Positions 9,201 to 19,315 of a DNA stretch of 39,402 bases are shown piece by piece; the first letter of the stretch is position 1, and each line of letters begins with the position of its first letter. The translations under genes and the position numbers were made by a program. The notes beneath the pieces were generated by a model. It worked only from the letters and a program-made list of their open reading frames with translations. It did no database searches and was not told the origin of the DNA. The stretch spans positions 1 to 39,402 of the forward strand of contig JAILDU010000033.1 of the NCBI GenBank assembly GCA_024689005.1. The letters run 5' to 3'. This stretch comes from Paludibacteraceae bacterium. Lineage in GTDB: Bacteria > Bacteroidota > Bacteroidia > Bacteroidales > Paludibacteraceae.

Positions 9201-10033
9201 TGCCTTTACAATTGAACATACGAGCGATACTAAAGCGCAAAGCGCCTCATGTGCATGTGCCGGATTGTGTTGTCCGATACTTGGAGCGCATCACGCATGT
9301 AAAGCAGATGAATGCCTTTTTGCGCAAACACCCCATAGAACGCAATTATGAGTTCATAAAATTTGTAATCGATGAGGAATTGGGGTGTAGTGCATCGATT
9401 GAAGGAACTGAGAATATTCCAACTGATGACCATCCTGTCATATTCGTCAGCAATCACCCGTTAGGCGGATTGGATGGTATGATTATCGCTCAGATGGTCA
9501 ATGGTAAGCGCAACAGACCACTGAAGGTCATAGTCAATGAATTGCTCATGAATATGGAGCCATTGACCGATTTGTGGGCTCCGGTAAACAAAGTGGGTGT
9601 ATTGAGTAAGGAGCAAGCTATTAAGCAACAGCAGATGTGGGAAAGCGCGACAGATGTACTGACTTTTCCTGCCGGTGCATGCAGCCGTTTGCAACATATT
9701 GACGGTAAATGGATGGTGCGTGACCTGGAATGGAAAAAGAATTTCATCCAGCGTGCGCGTGAATATAAACGTAATATTGTTCCTATCTATTTTGAAGGTC
9801 ATAACAGCCGTTTTTTCTATGCATTAGCATATATACGCAAGATGCTTGGCCTCAAATTGAATATAGAGATGTTATATCTGGTGGATGAGATGTATGGTGC
9901 ACGCGGAAAACATTTTCGCGTGCATGTGTTGCCACCAATTCCATATACTACTTTTGATAACTCGCGTACTCCTGCCAAGTGGGCGGACTATGTAAAAAAA
10001 TATGTCTATGCAACAAATTATACCTCCCGTTGA
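9200..10033 (+). CDS. glsA: 1-acylglycerol-3-phosphate acyltransferase-like protein (GlsA/OlsA-like)
   Basis: IFVSNHPLGGLDGM (NHxxxxD) and FPAGACSR; adjacent to an OlsB/GlsB-like gene. ORF opens at TTG 9197, ATG at 9200. Confidence 0.7.
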   Translation: MPLQLNIRAILKRKAPHVHVPDCVVRYLERITHVKQMNAFLRKHPIERNYEFIKFVIDEELGCSASIEGTENIPTDDHPVIFVSNHPLGGLDGMIIAQMVNGKRNRPLKVIVNELLMNMEPLTDLWAPVNKVGVLSKEQAIKQQQMWESATDVLTFPAGACSRLQHIDGKWMVRDLEWKKNFIQRAREYKRNIVPIYFEGHNSRFFYALAYIRKMLGLKLNIEMLYLVDEMYGARGKHFRVHVLPPIPYTTFDNSRTPAKWADYVKKYVYATNYTSR

Positions 10034-10985
10034 TACCGCACTGCTCGTGGCAGAATTAGAAGGTCATCTATTGCGGCCAAGCAACAAAGCGGGGAATTAT
10101 ATATATGATATCACAGCGCACGAGTGTCCTAACGTGATGCGTGAGATAGCGCGTCTGCGCGAAATTAGTTATCGTGATGGCGGTGGCGCTACCGGCAATG
10201 AAATGGATATAGATGATATGGATACCATGTCCAAACCATATCATCAACTCATTGTGTGGGATCCGGACCATCAGCAGATAGTAGGAGGATACCGCTATTT
10301 GTTAGGCTCAGATGCCGAATTGCGTCCTAACGAATCCGGAGAATTGCAGCCATATATCACATCGGCTCACTTGTTCCATTATTCTAAGGCATTCATTCGT
10401 GAATATTTGCCGCATACTATTGAGTTTGGTCGTGCTTTTGTCCAACCGATGTATCAAAAGCGTGAAATGGGAGTCAAGGCACTGTTTGCGCTAGACAATA
10501 TTTGGGATGGTATAGGTGCTTTACTATACAATCATCCGGAAATACGTTGGATGATAGGCAAAGTAACCATCTATCCGGATTATAACCCAATAGCTCGTGA
10601 ACTAATCTATGCATATCTTGATCGCTATCATCACGGAAAGAAAGACTTGTTCAAACCTTATAGACCATTTCATGCAGTGTTGACAGGAGACGAAGCAGCT
10701 CAATTGATAGAACTGACAAGCAATACGTTTCATGGAGATAGTAAGCAGGAGAATTACCACGCGTTGCTCCATGCGATACGCGAGCAGGATGCCATTATGC
10801 CACCGATGTTCTCTGCTTACCTCAATTTGACAGACGACCTGTTGTTCTTCGGCAATGCCGTTAACGATGAGTTAGCTAATGTTTATGAAACGGGTATTAT
10901 GGTGGATATTGAGGCTGTATATGAAGAGAAGAAAAATAGATATATCAATCCTTATATAGAATGGATTCAATCTCAGAACATCTAA
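10002..10985 (+). CDS. glsB: GNAT-fold N-acyltransferase (GlsB/OlsB-like)
   Basis: IARLREISYRDGG, VGGYRYLLG, EFGRAFVQPMYQKREMGVKALFALDNIWDGIGALL, typical of hemolysin/OlsB-type acyltransferases. Confidence 0.7.
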   Translation: MSMQQIIPPVDTALLVAELEGHLLRPSNKAGNYIYDITAHECPNVMREIARLREISYRDGGGATGNEMDIDDMDTMSKPYHQLIVWDPDHQQIVGGYRYLLGSDAELRPNESGELQPYITSAHLFHYSKAFIREYLPHTIEFGRAFVQPMYQKREMGVKALFALDNIWDGIGALLYNHPEIRWMIGKVTIYPDYNPIARELIYAYLDRYHHGKKDLFKPYRPFHAVLTGDEAAQLIELTSNTFHGDSKQENYHALLHAIREQDAIMPPMFSAYLNLTDDLLFFGNAVNDELANVYETGIMVDIEAVYEEKKNRYINPYIEWIQSQNI

Positions 10986-11620
10986 GAAATGTGCACTCGC
11001 ATATACCAGCAGGTGTAACATTGGTATGCGTCAGCAAGTTTCATCCTGTAGAGGCAATAAACCAAGCATATGAGGCAGGGGAACGACATTTTGGAGAAAG
11101 CCGTGTGCAAGAACTACAGACCAAAGTGCCTCAACTGCCAGAAGATATTCGTTGGCATTTCATAGGACATCTACAGACCAACAAAGTACGCGACTTGCTG
11201 AGATTACATCCGTATCTTATACATTCGGTGGACTCAATACACTTGCTCCAAACTATCAATGACGAAGCTGCACGTTTAGGCATAGTTCAGGATATTCTTT
11301 TAGAAGTACATGTCGCTAAAGAAGAAACTAAAACCGGTTTTACTTCGGATGAGATTGTATGTTTGCAAAATCGTTTCTCGGAGTATCCTAATGTTTGTGT
11401 TCGTGGACTTATGGCTATGGCAACCAATACAGAAGATGAGCATGAGATCCGTCGATGTTTTACCGATGCGGAAAGACTATACTCAAACATATTCAATGCA
11501 AATAATATACTCTCCATGGGCATGTCTGATGACTATCAACTTGCTATAGAATGTGGTTCCACAATGGTTCGTATAGGATCATATATCTTTGGAGAACGAG
11601 AATACAATATAAAGAAATGA
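10961..11620 (+). CDS. YggS/PLPBP family pyridoxal phosphate-binding protein
   Basis: LVCVSKFHPVEAI, FGESRVQELQ, WHFIGHLQTNKVR, SMGMSDDYQLAIECGSTMVRIGSYIFGER. Confidence 0.95.
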   Translation: MDSISEHLRNVHSHIPAGVTLVCVSKFHPVEAINQAYEAGERHFGESRVQELQTKVPQLPEDIRWHFIGHLQTNKVRDLLRLHPYLIHSVDSIHLLQTINDEAARLGIVQDILLEVHVAKEETKTGFTSDEIVCLQNRFSEYPNVCVRGLMAMATNTEDEHEIRRCFTDAERLYSNIFNANNILSMGMSDDYQLAIECGSTMVRIGSYIFGEREYNIKK

Positions 11621-12303
11621 CAAATCCGATTATTAACAAACTGCCTAAAGCTGTTTTTTTTGACCAGGACGGTGTCTTGTTCGATTCTATGCCATACCAT
11701 GCAGAAGCATGGGTTCAGGCAATGAAAAAGCATGGTTTACCCTATACAGCAATAGAGTGTTATCGCAATGAAGGGCGAACAGGCTCCGGTGTTATACGTG
11801 AGTTGTGCCAACGTGTGTATAATAAGGATGCTTCTCAAGAGATGATAGACGATATCTACTCCTATAAGTCAAATCTTTTCGTACAACTTACCGGAGGAAA
11901 AGTGCCACAGACGATAGCAAATATCCGTGATGTACTTACATTCTTACACAGCAACGGGGTGCAATGTTGGGTCGTAACAGGTTCCGGACAACGCAATTTG
12001 ATCAATAGTCTCAATGACACATTCAATGGCGTATTTACAGGTATCATATCAGCTTTTGACGTTACTCACGGCAAACCGGATCCGGAGCCGTATCTCAAAG
12101 CATGGGAACGTTCCGGATTTGCCAAAGAGGATTGTATGGTAGTAGAGAATGCACCTCTGGGTATTCATGCAGCTAAAGCCGCCGGATTATTTACCATTGC
12201 CGTTAATACAGGTATTCTGCCTGATTCTGATTTGACTGCCGAACACGCTGACTTGGTTTTACCGAATATGTCTGCTCTACTCGATTGGTTCAGGAATGCC
12301 TGA
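11617..12303 (+). CDS. HAD family hydrolase (beta-phosphoglucomutase-like)
   Basis: FFDQDGVLFDSMP, VTGSGQR, GKPDPEPYLKA, VVENAPLGIHAAKAAG; ATGA overlap with the YggS stop. Confidence 0.92.
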   Translation: MTNPIINKLPKAVFFDQDGVLFDSMPYHAEAWVQAMKKHGLPYTAIECYRNEGRTGSGVIRELCQRVYNKDASQEMIDDIYSYKSNLFVQLTGGKVPQTIANIRDVLTFLHSNGVQCWVVTGSGQRNLINSLNDTFNGVFTGIISAFDVTHGKPDPEPYLKAWERSGFAKEDCMVVENAPLGIHAAKAAGLFTIAVNTGILPDSDLTAEHADLVLPNMSALLDWFRNA

Positions 12304-13534
12304 GATACTATTGCACTATATTTGGGAACATTGTTTATGGGCCGGATGGCCGCAAAAAACGACGGACGGACAATCGATAGAGATACTCTCTGTCGGTGAA
12401 CACAATCGTGATTCCGGGCCGGATTATAGTCATGCCCGTATCCGTATCGGGCAACAAGAATGGGTTGGAAATATAGAGATCCACGTTAACTCGTCAGACT
12501 GGTACAAGCATAAGCATCATCTTGATTCGGCTTATGATAGTGTTATCCTGCATGTTGTCAGTCAGGCAGATAAACAGGTATTCAATTCATGCGGTCAATC
12601 TATCATGCAATGCGAATTGCAGTATCCACACGAGCAGGATTACTTGACACGTATCCTAACAGACGCGCAGCAGATAGATAGCGCTCAAGAGCGAATCAGA
12701 TGTGCTAAGCAATTGCTCCATGACCCTCATATATTATCCGACGGCTGGCGCAAAGCATTATTATACAAGCGCTTAGAATGCAAGCATAGTTCAATACAAC
12801 GATTGCTTGAAATAACGAAAGGCAGTTGGGAGCATGCTTTCTATATATCTTTAGCTCGAAATTTTGGCTTTCACACGAATAGTCAACCTTTTGAACAATT
12901 GGCACTTAGCACGCCTCTGTCATGTCTGCAGAAACACAGGAATAATCTGTTCCAACTCACTGCCATTCTTTTGGGGCAGGCTAGTCTCATCGCTGCCGAC
13001 GAACATTTGGCTAAAGAATACGCTTTCCTGCGTACTAAGTTCTCTCTTACTCCAATAAATGGAAATCAGTGGAAACATGCGCGAATGAGGCCGCAAAACA
13101 GCCCGGAAATACGCGTACGCCAGTTTGCAGCATTGTTGTGGCAATCAGAATTTCTGTTCAGTCGTATTCAGAGTACGGATGATTTGGATAGTTTGGCTGA
13201 ACTCTTTACATTGAAGACAGACCAGTGTGCTCCATTGGGGCGTTCGTCAATTGATATACTGCTGATTAATACTATCATTCCCTATCGTTACGCATATGCT
13301 CTACAGCATAACAACAAAGTTAAGGCAGACGAGGCAGCAGATATGATGAAAAATATTGCTCCGGAGAACAACACGATCATTCGTCAATGGCGAATGTTGG
13401 GCCAACAAGTTCGTTCGGCCGCTGATACGCAAGCGCTCTTACACTTGTATCAGCACTATTGTCAGCCGCATAGTTGCGTCAATTGTGAAGTGGGTTATCA
13501 GGTCTTTATTGATAAACAACTGAGACTCTTCTGA
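12296..13534 (+). CDS. DUF2851 family protein
   Basis: LHYIWEHCLWAGWPQKTTDGQSIEILSVGEHNRDSGPDYSHARIRIG...WVGNIEIHVNSSDWYKHKH. Confidence 0.85.
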   Translation: MPEILLHYIWEHCLWAGWPQKTTDGQSIEILSVGEHNRDSGPDYSHARIRIGQQEWVGNIEIHVNSSDWYKHKHHLDSAYDSVILHVVSQADKQVFNSCGQSIMQCELQYPHEQDYLTRILTDAQQIDSAQERIRCAKQLLHDPHILSDGWRKALLYKRLECKHSSIQRLLEITKGSWEHAFYISLARNFGFHTNSQPFEQLALSTPLSCLQKHRNNLFQLTAILLGQASLIAADEHLAKEYAFLRTKFSLTPINGNQWKHARMRPQNSPEIRVRQFAALLWQSEFLFSRIQSTDDLDSLAELFTLKTDQCAPLGRSSIDILLINTIIPYRYAYALQHNNKVKADEAADMMKNIAPENNTIIRQWRMLGQQVRSAADTQALLHLYQHYCQPHSCVNCEVGYQVFIDKQLRLF

Positions 13535-13549
13535 TAGTTTTTCCCTATA

Positions 13550-14161
13550 TTAACGAATAAAACTGGTACGCTGGCGTGGTTCTTCCTTTGGGCGCTCCTC
13601 ATATTTCATGCCTCTAAGCATCCACGCCATGTTTCTGGCTAAAGTACGCATAGTTTGCAATCCTTCTAAATCTTGTTCTGCTTCCCCTGCTGTCGCACCA
13701 TGAACGCTGTTCCAATATTGAGAAGAAACTATAGGCATATTATTGATTGTGAAATATTTATTCAATCTGTCAAACGTACTGCCTGCTCCACCGCGGCGAC
13801 ATACTGCTATTGATGCAGCAGGCTTATAGGCTAATAGGGATGACGCACTATAGAACAAGCGATCCAACAATGCACATAGACTGCCATTTGCCCCACCGAA
13901 ATAAACAGGTGACCCCACTATAAGACCGTCTATTCCTTCTTGTAGGATGTTTATCAATCTATCATAAAGAGGGTCAGCAAAGACACAACGACCTTTGGTC
14001 TTGCACGCTGTACAGGCTATACAACCGCGAACGGGTTGATTGCCTATTTCTACCATGACAGTCTCAATGTCCTCTGCTTCTAATGTGCGGGCCACTTCAT
14101 TCAATGCAATGGCTGTATTCCCGTTATGACGGGGGCTACCGTTAATAAGAAGTATTCTCAT
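13550..14161 (-). CDS. flavodoxin family / NADPH-dependent FMN reductase-like protein
   Basis: MRILLINGSPRHNGNT, GCIACTACKTKGRCVFADPLYD, GSPVYFGG. Confidence 0.9.
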   Translation of the reverse strand: MRILLINGSPRHNGNTAIALNEVARTLEAEDIETVMVEIGNQPVRGCIACTACKTKGRCVFADPLYDRLINILQEGIDGLIVGSPVYFGGANGSLCALLDRLFYSASSLLAYKPAASIAVCRRGGAGSTFDRLNKYFTINNMPIVSSQYWNSVHGATAGEAEQDLEGLQTMRTLARNMAWMLRGMKYEERPKEEPRQRTSFIR

Positions 14162-15072
14162 TGTATCCAAGGATATTTTTGCTTCATTTCATTAGTACGC
14201 TGTTCCACTCGGCGCATAAATGCTTGTGCTTCTACAGTCTGCGGGTGTAATAATGTATGGTGACGATCATGCCACAATGCAGATAAGGAATCCAATTCAT
14301 TTAGCGTATCGGACGAAAAATACGTTTCTACAAAGCGTTGCCATATATAGTCAACTGCTGATGATGAAGGATGTACCAGATCGTCAGCATAGAACCTATA
14401 GTCACGTAGTTCGTCAATCATTATTTCGTATGATGGGAAATAGGTGGCTAATCCGTTCAACGTCAGTTGCTCCACTGCTTGTAGCAATGTAGCTTTGCTG
14501 AGTTGGTTCTCATGCAATCCGTCCTTAACATGCCGTATGGGGGAGACTGTAAATATCCATTTCTTGTCTTTGTATTGCTTAATTAACGGATACCATGTCT
14601 CTACTATTTCTTCTATAGTAAGTCGTTTGCGCACGAACCTGTCGCTCGGTATCTTATGACAATTGCCGACCACTTGACCGTCTTCTTTCATTACATATAT
14701 CCATGCGGTGCCGAATGTAACGATGATGATGTCTGCTTCGTCAAATGACTTCTGCATCGTACGAATGGACGTGCGAACTGCATCTTCTGTCTCTTCGTGC
14801 GTTGGGTACGAGAACGAACCATGATGACTCATTGCGTGCCATAGTCCGCCATGTTTCACTAAGGCCGGAACGTTTTTTGTCAGCATAGCTTGTGCTATGG
14901 ACATAGGATTATAGAGCGTACCGAACGGATTACAGGTGACTCGCAAATAATGTTCGTTCATCTTACGTCCCACTTCATCGGAAAAACATGAGCCGAGCAG
15001 CAACCATCTGCTATCAACAGACGCATGCCATTCCGGTCGCGGAATATCTACTATGGTTTGCCATTTGAACAT
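14158..15072 (-). CDS. GSCFA domain-containing protein
   Basis: LLGSCFSDEVGRKM, NPFGTLYNP, TFGTAWIY, VSPIRHVKDGLHENQLSKA. Confidence 0.92.
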   Translation of the reverse strand: MFKWQTIVDIPRPEWHASVDSRWLLLGSCFSDEVGRKMNEHYLRVTCNPFGTLYNPMSIAQAMLTKNVPALVKHGGLWHAMSHHGSFSYPTHEETEDAVRTSIRTMQKSFDEADIIIVTFGTAWIYVMKEDGQVVGNCHKIPSDRFVRKRLTIEEIVETWYPLIKQYKDKKWIFTVSPIRHVKDGLHENQLSKATLLQAVEQLTLNGLATYFPSYEIMIDELRDYRFYADDLVHPSSSAVDYIWQRFVETYFSSDTLNELDSLSALWHDRHHTLLHPQTVEAQAFMRRVEQRTNEMKQKYPWIQ

Positions 15073-15089
15073 ACGCTCCTCTTCTTTTT

Positions 15090-16322
15090 TTACTCAAAAT
15101 GCATCACTCTTGCCGGACTGATCTTAGTGATAATCAGCGATGGCAGCAATAGTATCATTACCGAAATAAGTATAGTTGCTATATTGAGCAATACTAACCA
15201 GCCTATAGGGAATGCAATAGGTACGTAGCTGACAAAATAGGTGGCTGCGTCTAACGGAATGATATGTACAAAATACTGCAACGCTGCCAATCCGAGTCCA
15301 AGCACATTGCCCCATAACACACCTTTTCCTATCAATAAAGTTGCTTGCACCATAAAAATCCGTTGCACGAAACCATTGTCTGCTCCCAATGCTTTTAGTG
15401 TACCAATAAGTTGTATGCCATCCAGTATCAAGATAATCAAACCGGAGACGATATTAAAGCCGGCCACAAGAAGCATGAGAATGATAATCACTACTACATT
15501 CATATCAAGCAGATCAAGCCAGGCAAAAATTGCCGGATTTTGTTGCTGCAATGTCTGGACGTAGTAAACATTATATCCGTTTTCATCCAAATGATTGACT
15601 GTGGCAAAATATATCTTATCAGCCACGTCTTCCAGATGGTCAATGTCAGAGAGCAGGATCTCCACTCCCGAATACGTATTTTCTTCCCAACCCTGCAAGC
15701 GGCGAGCTGTATTAAGCGGTGTCAGAACAAATAAATCATCAAACTGGGTGCAACCTGTCTCGTATAAGCCGACTATCTTGAAACGCCGCGCACGCACGTC
15801 CACCTCGTCCACAAAATACGCATTTACGGCATCTCCCACACGTAGATGCAATGTCCGGGCTGTTGGAGCAGATAGCAATATCTCTTGTGGCGAAGCAGGC
15901 AAAGCGCCATCTGTCAGATGCTCGGTAAAGAAATCCCAATAATCGGTGCCTTTAAGAACCATTCCCTGAAAAGCCGAATCGGTTTTCAACATTCCCGGTT
16001 TGGTGATGAACGGCGATGCTGCAACCACATAAGAATAACTTCCCAATGCCGTCAGCATCGAGTCGCTCACTTCTATCGGTTGTAGGTCATAGGTGTTGTT
16101 GTTGTCGAACGAAACTACCTGTATATGGGCACCAAAGCCTGCCACTTGTTGCGTCACTGTTTGCTTAAAACCGACGACTATACAAATAGTCAGAATCATC
16201 ACCATTACACCGACTATCATGCCCGCCAATGCTACACGCACAGCCGGGCGCGAATTGCGCTCTTCTCCTTGCTGAGAAAAATAAAGTTTGCTTGCAAGTG
16301 CTATTTCGGGTCTAAACGGCAT
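15090..16322 (-). CDS. FtsX-like/LolC-LolE family ABC transporter permease
   Basis: N-terminal TM, large periplasmic domain, three C-terminal TMs, ILDGIQLIGTLKALGADN. Confidence 0.88.
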   Translation of the reverse strand: MPFRPEIALASKLYFSQQGEERNSRPAVRVALAGMIVGVMVMILTICIVVGFKQTVTQQVAGFGAHIQVVSFDNNNTYDLQPIEVSDSMLTALGSYSYVVAASPFITKPGMLKTDSAFQGMVLKGTDYWDFFTEHLTDGALPASPQEILLSAPTARTLHLRVGDAVNAYFVDEVDVRARRFKIVGLYETGCTQFDDLFVLTPLNTARRLQGWEENTYSGVEILLSDIDHLEDVADKIYFATVNHLDENGYNVYYVQTLQQQNPAIFAWLDLLDMNVVVIIILMLLVAGFNIVSGLIILILDGIQLIGTLKALGADNGFVQRIFMVQATLLIGKGVLWGNVLGLGLAALQYFVHIIPLDAATYFVSYVPIAFPIGWLVLLNIATILISVMILLLPSLIITKISPARVMHFE

Positions 16323-16353
16323 GATTTTTGTGGGTGATTTTTCGTAATTATTA

Positions 16354-16770
16354 TTGCTTATGACTAAACGTTTATCTCTTTTGTTTGTTTTTACCCTGAT
16401 GGCGGGCTGGATGATGTCTCAAGCCCCCGTTTCTCCGCGGCCGCAACGTACTCCGGAGGACGAGGCTATGAACCAAACTGAACGCCTGGTGCGCGAACTG
16501 AATATCCGCGATTCTGCGCGAATAGATACGCTCTATCGCATGCATCTTAAGTTTGCGCGCACTCGCAGTAGCAGCATGACACGTGCGGAACATATGGACC
16601 GTATGAGCGCCATCGTGGCTGAACTAAAAAACATCCTGACGCCGGAGGAATTCGAACGGTTTATGAACCACTCTGCCGAGTTGCCTCGTCGTCCGCACGG
16701 AGCGAACATGATGTCAAAGCCGGATGTCGTAATAATACAAAGACCAACACAGACCAAACAGAACCGATAA
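16354..16770 (+). CDS. small secreted protein, possibly DUF4890/Spy-like
   Basis: Signal peptide; RTPEDEAMNQTERLVRELNIRDSARIDTLYR resembles DUF4890/CpxP-like proteins. Confidence 0.6.
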   Translation: MLMTKRLSLLFVFTLMAGWMMSQAPVSPRPQRTPEDEAMNQTERLVRELNIRDSARIDTLYRMHLKFARTRSSSMTRAEHMDRMSAIVAELKNILTPEEFERFMNHSAELPRRPHGANMMSKPDVVIIQRPTQTKQNR

Positions 16771-17260
16771 GCAATCCACATACTATATCAGTCGGGTAAT
16801 GGACGCCCAGATACATCCGACTATAACAATTGAGTGCCACCCAAGTCATTAGACCTGTGGTGGCATATTTGTTGCGCCAAATCAGGCTGAACAACAACGC
16901 ACAAGCCATCGTATTGGCTGCGTGTGACGAGCAGAAACCATATAATCCGCCTGTGTATCCGCACACAATATGTAGCAATCCTGTCAATGCCGGCTCATGC
17001 GTCGGTCGAAAACGGCAGACAAGTGGTTTGAGTATTCCCGAGCAGGTATAATCGCTCAGTCCCACTGCTATTCCAAAGCCGACCAATATCAGCACAATAG
17101 TCTTCCAATGACTGCGATAGCGGTAAACGATAAGTCCCACTAACAATACATACAATGGGATCCAAGTTGCTGAACGACTGATATGCCACATCAGCCAATC
17201 CAGCCATTCTGCATGATGGCCGTTAATCCAAAGCAATATCTCAGTGTCTAACTTCAACAT
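16661..17260 (-). CDS. phosphatase PAP2 family protein
   Basis: CRFRPTHEP, GFCSSHAANT, SRMYLGVHYPTDIVCG. Confidence 0.9.
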   Translation of the reverse strand: MLKLDTEILLWINGHHAEWLDWLMWHISRSATWIPLYVLLVGLIVYRYRSHWKTIVLILVGFGIAVGLSDYTCSGILKPLVCRFRPTHEPALTGLLHIVCGYTGGLYGFCSSHAANTMACALLFSLIWRNKYATTGLMTWVALNCYSRMYLGVHYPTDIVCGLLIGSVWSVLVFVLLRHPALTSCSLRADDEATRQSGS

Positions 17261-17262
17261 GT

Positions 17263-18009
17263 TTATTCATTCACAATCACTGCCGTATGACAAGCCACTA
17301 TGGCTGCAGTTTCGGTGCGAAGTCGCGCATTTCCTAAACTGACAGGAACGAATCCGTTTGCTATAGCCCACTCCACTTCTTCGGGAGAAAAATCTCCTTC
17401 CGGTCCAATTAGGATGGTTGATTTATGTCCTCTTACCAATTCTTTTTGCAGCGCATGTTTGCTGTCTGACGAATGGTAGTTGCTCTGCAGCGATTCGTTT
17501 TCCTCTTCGGACATGCAATGCGCAATAAACTTGTCTCCGTCTATCTGCAGATCAGTCATCTTGGTCAGCGGATTCAGTATTGGGAAACGAGTCTTGAGCG
17601 ATTGCTTGGCGGCTGAAACCAATATCTTTTGCAATCGCTCTTGGTTCACTGTCTTGCGTTCCGAATGGTCACACAATATCGGAGTTATCTCGTCTACACC
17701 CATTTCCACGCATTTCTCTATGGCCCATTCCGTACGGTCGATATTCTTGGTCGGAGCCAAGACAACATGCACATATCCATTGTGCAACGGCGCAGGTGTC
17801 TCAACGGACTCAATGCGCACTTCGCAATGCTTGCGATGCGGATTAGTGATGAAGCAATGATAGAGTTGCCCCACCCCGTCAGTAACGAGAATCGCGTCAC
17901 CTGCTGTGCGGCGTAACACTTGCACACAATGATTGCTTTCTTCCTCTGGAAGAACTAACTCATCTGCTATATTTGGTGCATAGAATAGATACACGTTACT
18001 AATTTTCAA
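17263..18009 (-). CDS. rsmE: 16S rRNA m3U1498 methyltransferase RsmE
   Basis: ILIGPEGDFSPEEVEWAIANGFVPVSLGNARLRTETAAI; DRTEWAIEKCVEMGVDEITPI. Confidence 0.95.
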   Translation of the reverse strand: MKISNVYLFYAPNIADELVLPEEESNHCVQVLRRTAGDAILVTDGVGQLYHCFITNPHRKHCEVRIESVETPAPLHNGYVHVVLAPTKNIDRTEWAIEKCVEMGVDEITPILCDHSERKTVNQERLQKILVSAAKQSLKTRFPILNPLTKMTDLQIDGDKFIAHCMSEEENESLQSNYHSSDSKHALQKELVRGHKSTILIGPEGDFSPEEVEWAIANGFVPVSLGNARLRTETAAIVACHTAVIVNE

Positions 18010-18042
18010 TTAGACGATTGATAATTATCATTTTTGCAAATG

Positions 18043-18073
18043 CAAAAGTAGTGCTTTCCCGTACTCTTTCAAT
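18043..18073 (-). promoter_or_regulatory. promoter-like element upstream of rsmE
   Basis: TACTTTTG on minus strand (18043-18050), ATTG 19 nt upstream (18070-18073). Confidence 0.5.
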
Positions 18074-18199
18074 CTGTAATTAGTCATTCTTTTCTCGCTC
18101 TTCTCTCGGTTGTGAGTCGGTCATCGGTCGGTGGAATCTTTGCTGACTTGTATTAGGTACACTAAACCGCCAGCAAAGAAACTATCACCGCATGTTTGT

Positions 18200-19300
18200 T
18201 TACAATTCACTTTCTTTGAGACGCTCTGCGTTTTCTGCCACTTGCAGTGCATCAATGACGCCTTGAATATCACCATCCATGAACGCCGCGAGGTTATACA
18301 CTGTGTATCCGATACGGTGGTCGGTTATACGTCCTTGCGGGTAGTTATAGGTACGAATCTTAGCACTACGGTCACCTGTCGAAACCATCGTCTTGCGACG
18401 TGCAGCGATATCGTCTATATATTTCTGATGTTCTTTATCATATATTTGCGTGCGCAGGCGCGATAGCGCACGTTCTTTGTTCTTAGGCTGGTCACGCGTC
18501 TCTGTACACTCTATCAATATCTCTTGCACTTCGCCTGTGTTGGGGTTCTTCCACATGTATCTCAAGCGCACACCGGACTCCACTTTGTTGACGTTCTGTC
18601 CGCCGGCTCCTCCGGAACGGAAGGTCTCCCACTTGATATCGCCTTCGTTGATATGTACCTCAAACTCGTCTGCCTCTGGCAATACTGCCACCGTAGCGGC
18701 TGAAGTATGCACGCGTCCTTGAGTTTCGGTCACAGGCACACGTTGTACGCGGTGAACGCCACTCTCATATTTCAGTGTTCCATAGACATTCTCTCCGGTT
18801 ACATTGAAGATGATTTCCTTATAGCCGCCTGCAGCTCCTTCGGTAAACGATGAAACAGTATATTTGAAACCGTGCAACTCGAAATATTTGGTGTACATTC
18901 GGAATAGATCGCCGGCAAAGATAGCCGCTTCATCGCCGCCCGTTCCACCGCGTATTTCCATCACAACGTTCTTGCCATCTTCGGGATCTTGCGGCAGGAG
19001 TTGCAGTTTCAGCTCTTCTTCCAGTTTGGGTACTTGTGGTTCCAATTCATCTATCTCGGCACGTGCCATCTCTTTCATTTCCGGATCAGACTCATTGAAA
19101 AACAGGTCTTTGGCGTCCTGCAGATCCGTAACGGCTTTTTTGTAGCGGTGTGCCACTTCCAATACACGCTCCAAGTCGTGGTAGTCGCGATTGAGACGCA
19201 CATAACGCGCCTGATCAGCTATCACGGCCGGGTCGGTTATCAATAGGCTCACTTCGTGAAACTTTGCCTCCAATCCATCTATTTTATCTAATATATCCAT
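18200..19300 (-). CDS. prfA: peptide chain release factor 1
   Basis: FRSGGAGGQNVNKVESGVRLRY (GGQ), GGTGGDEAAIFAGDLFRMY, MVSTGDRSAKIRTYNYPQGRITDHRIGYT. Confidence 0.95.
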   Translation of the reverse strand: MDILDKIDGLEAKFHEVSLLITDPAVIADQARYVRLNRDYHDLERVLEVAHRYKKAVTDLQDAKDLFFNESDPEMKEMARAEIDELEPQVPKLEEELKLQLLPQDPEDGKNVVMEIRGGTGGDEAAIFAGDLFRMYTKYFELHGFKYTVSSFTEGAAGGYKEIIFNVTGENVYGTLKYESGVHRVQRVPVTETQGRVHTSAATVAVLPEADEFEVHINEGDIKWETFRSGGAGGQNVNKVESGVRLRYMWKNPNTGEVQEILIECTETRDQPKNKERALSRLRTQIYDKEHQKYIDDIAARRKTMVSTGDRSAKIRTYNYPQGRITDHRIGYTVYNLAAFMDGDIQGVIDALQVAENAERLKESEL

Positions 19301-19315
19301 CTGAGTATCTTGCCT

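Noticed and set aside
18138-18178. CTTTGCTG...CAGCAAAG inverted repeat downstream of prfA
   Set aside because: 8-bp arms with a 25-nt loop and no U-run; not enough to call a terminator.
18200-19300. Possibility that the RF1 gene is RF2 or unusual because of its GGAGGQNVNKVESGVRLRY sequence
   Set aside because: Remaining sequence matches the usual Bacteroidota RF1 form as I recall it; GGQ region intact.
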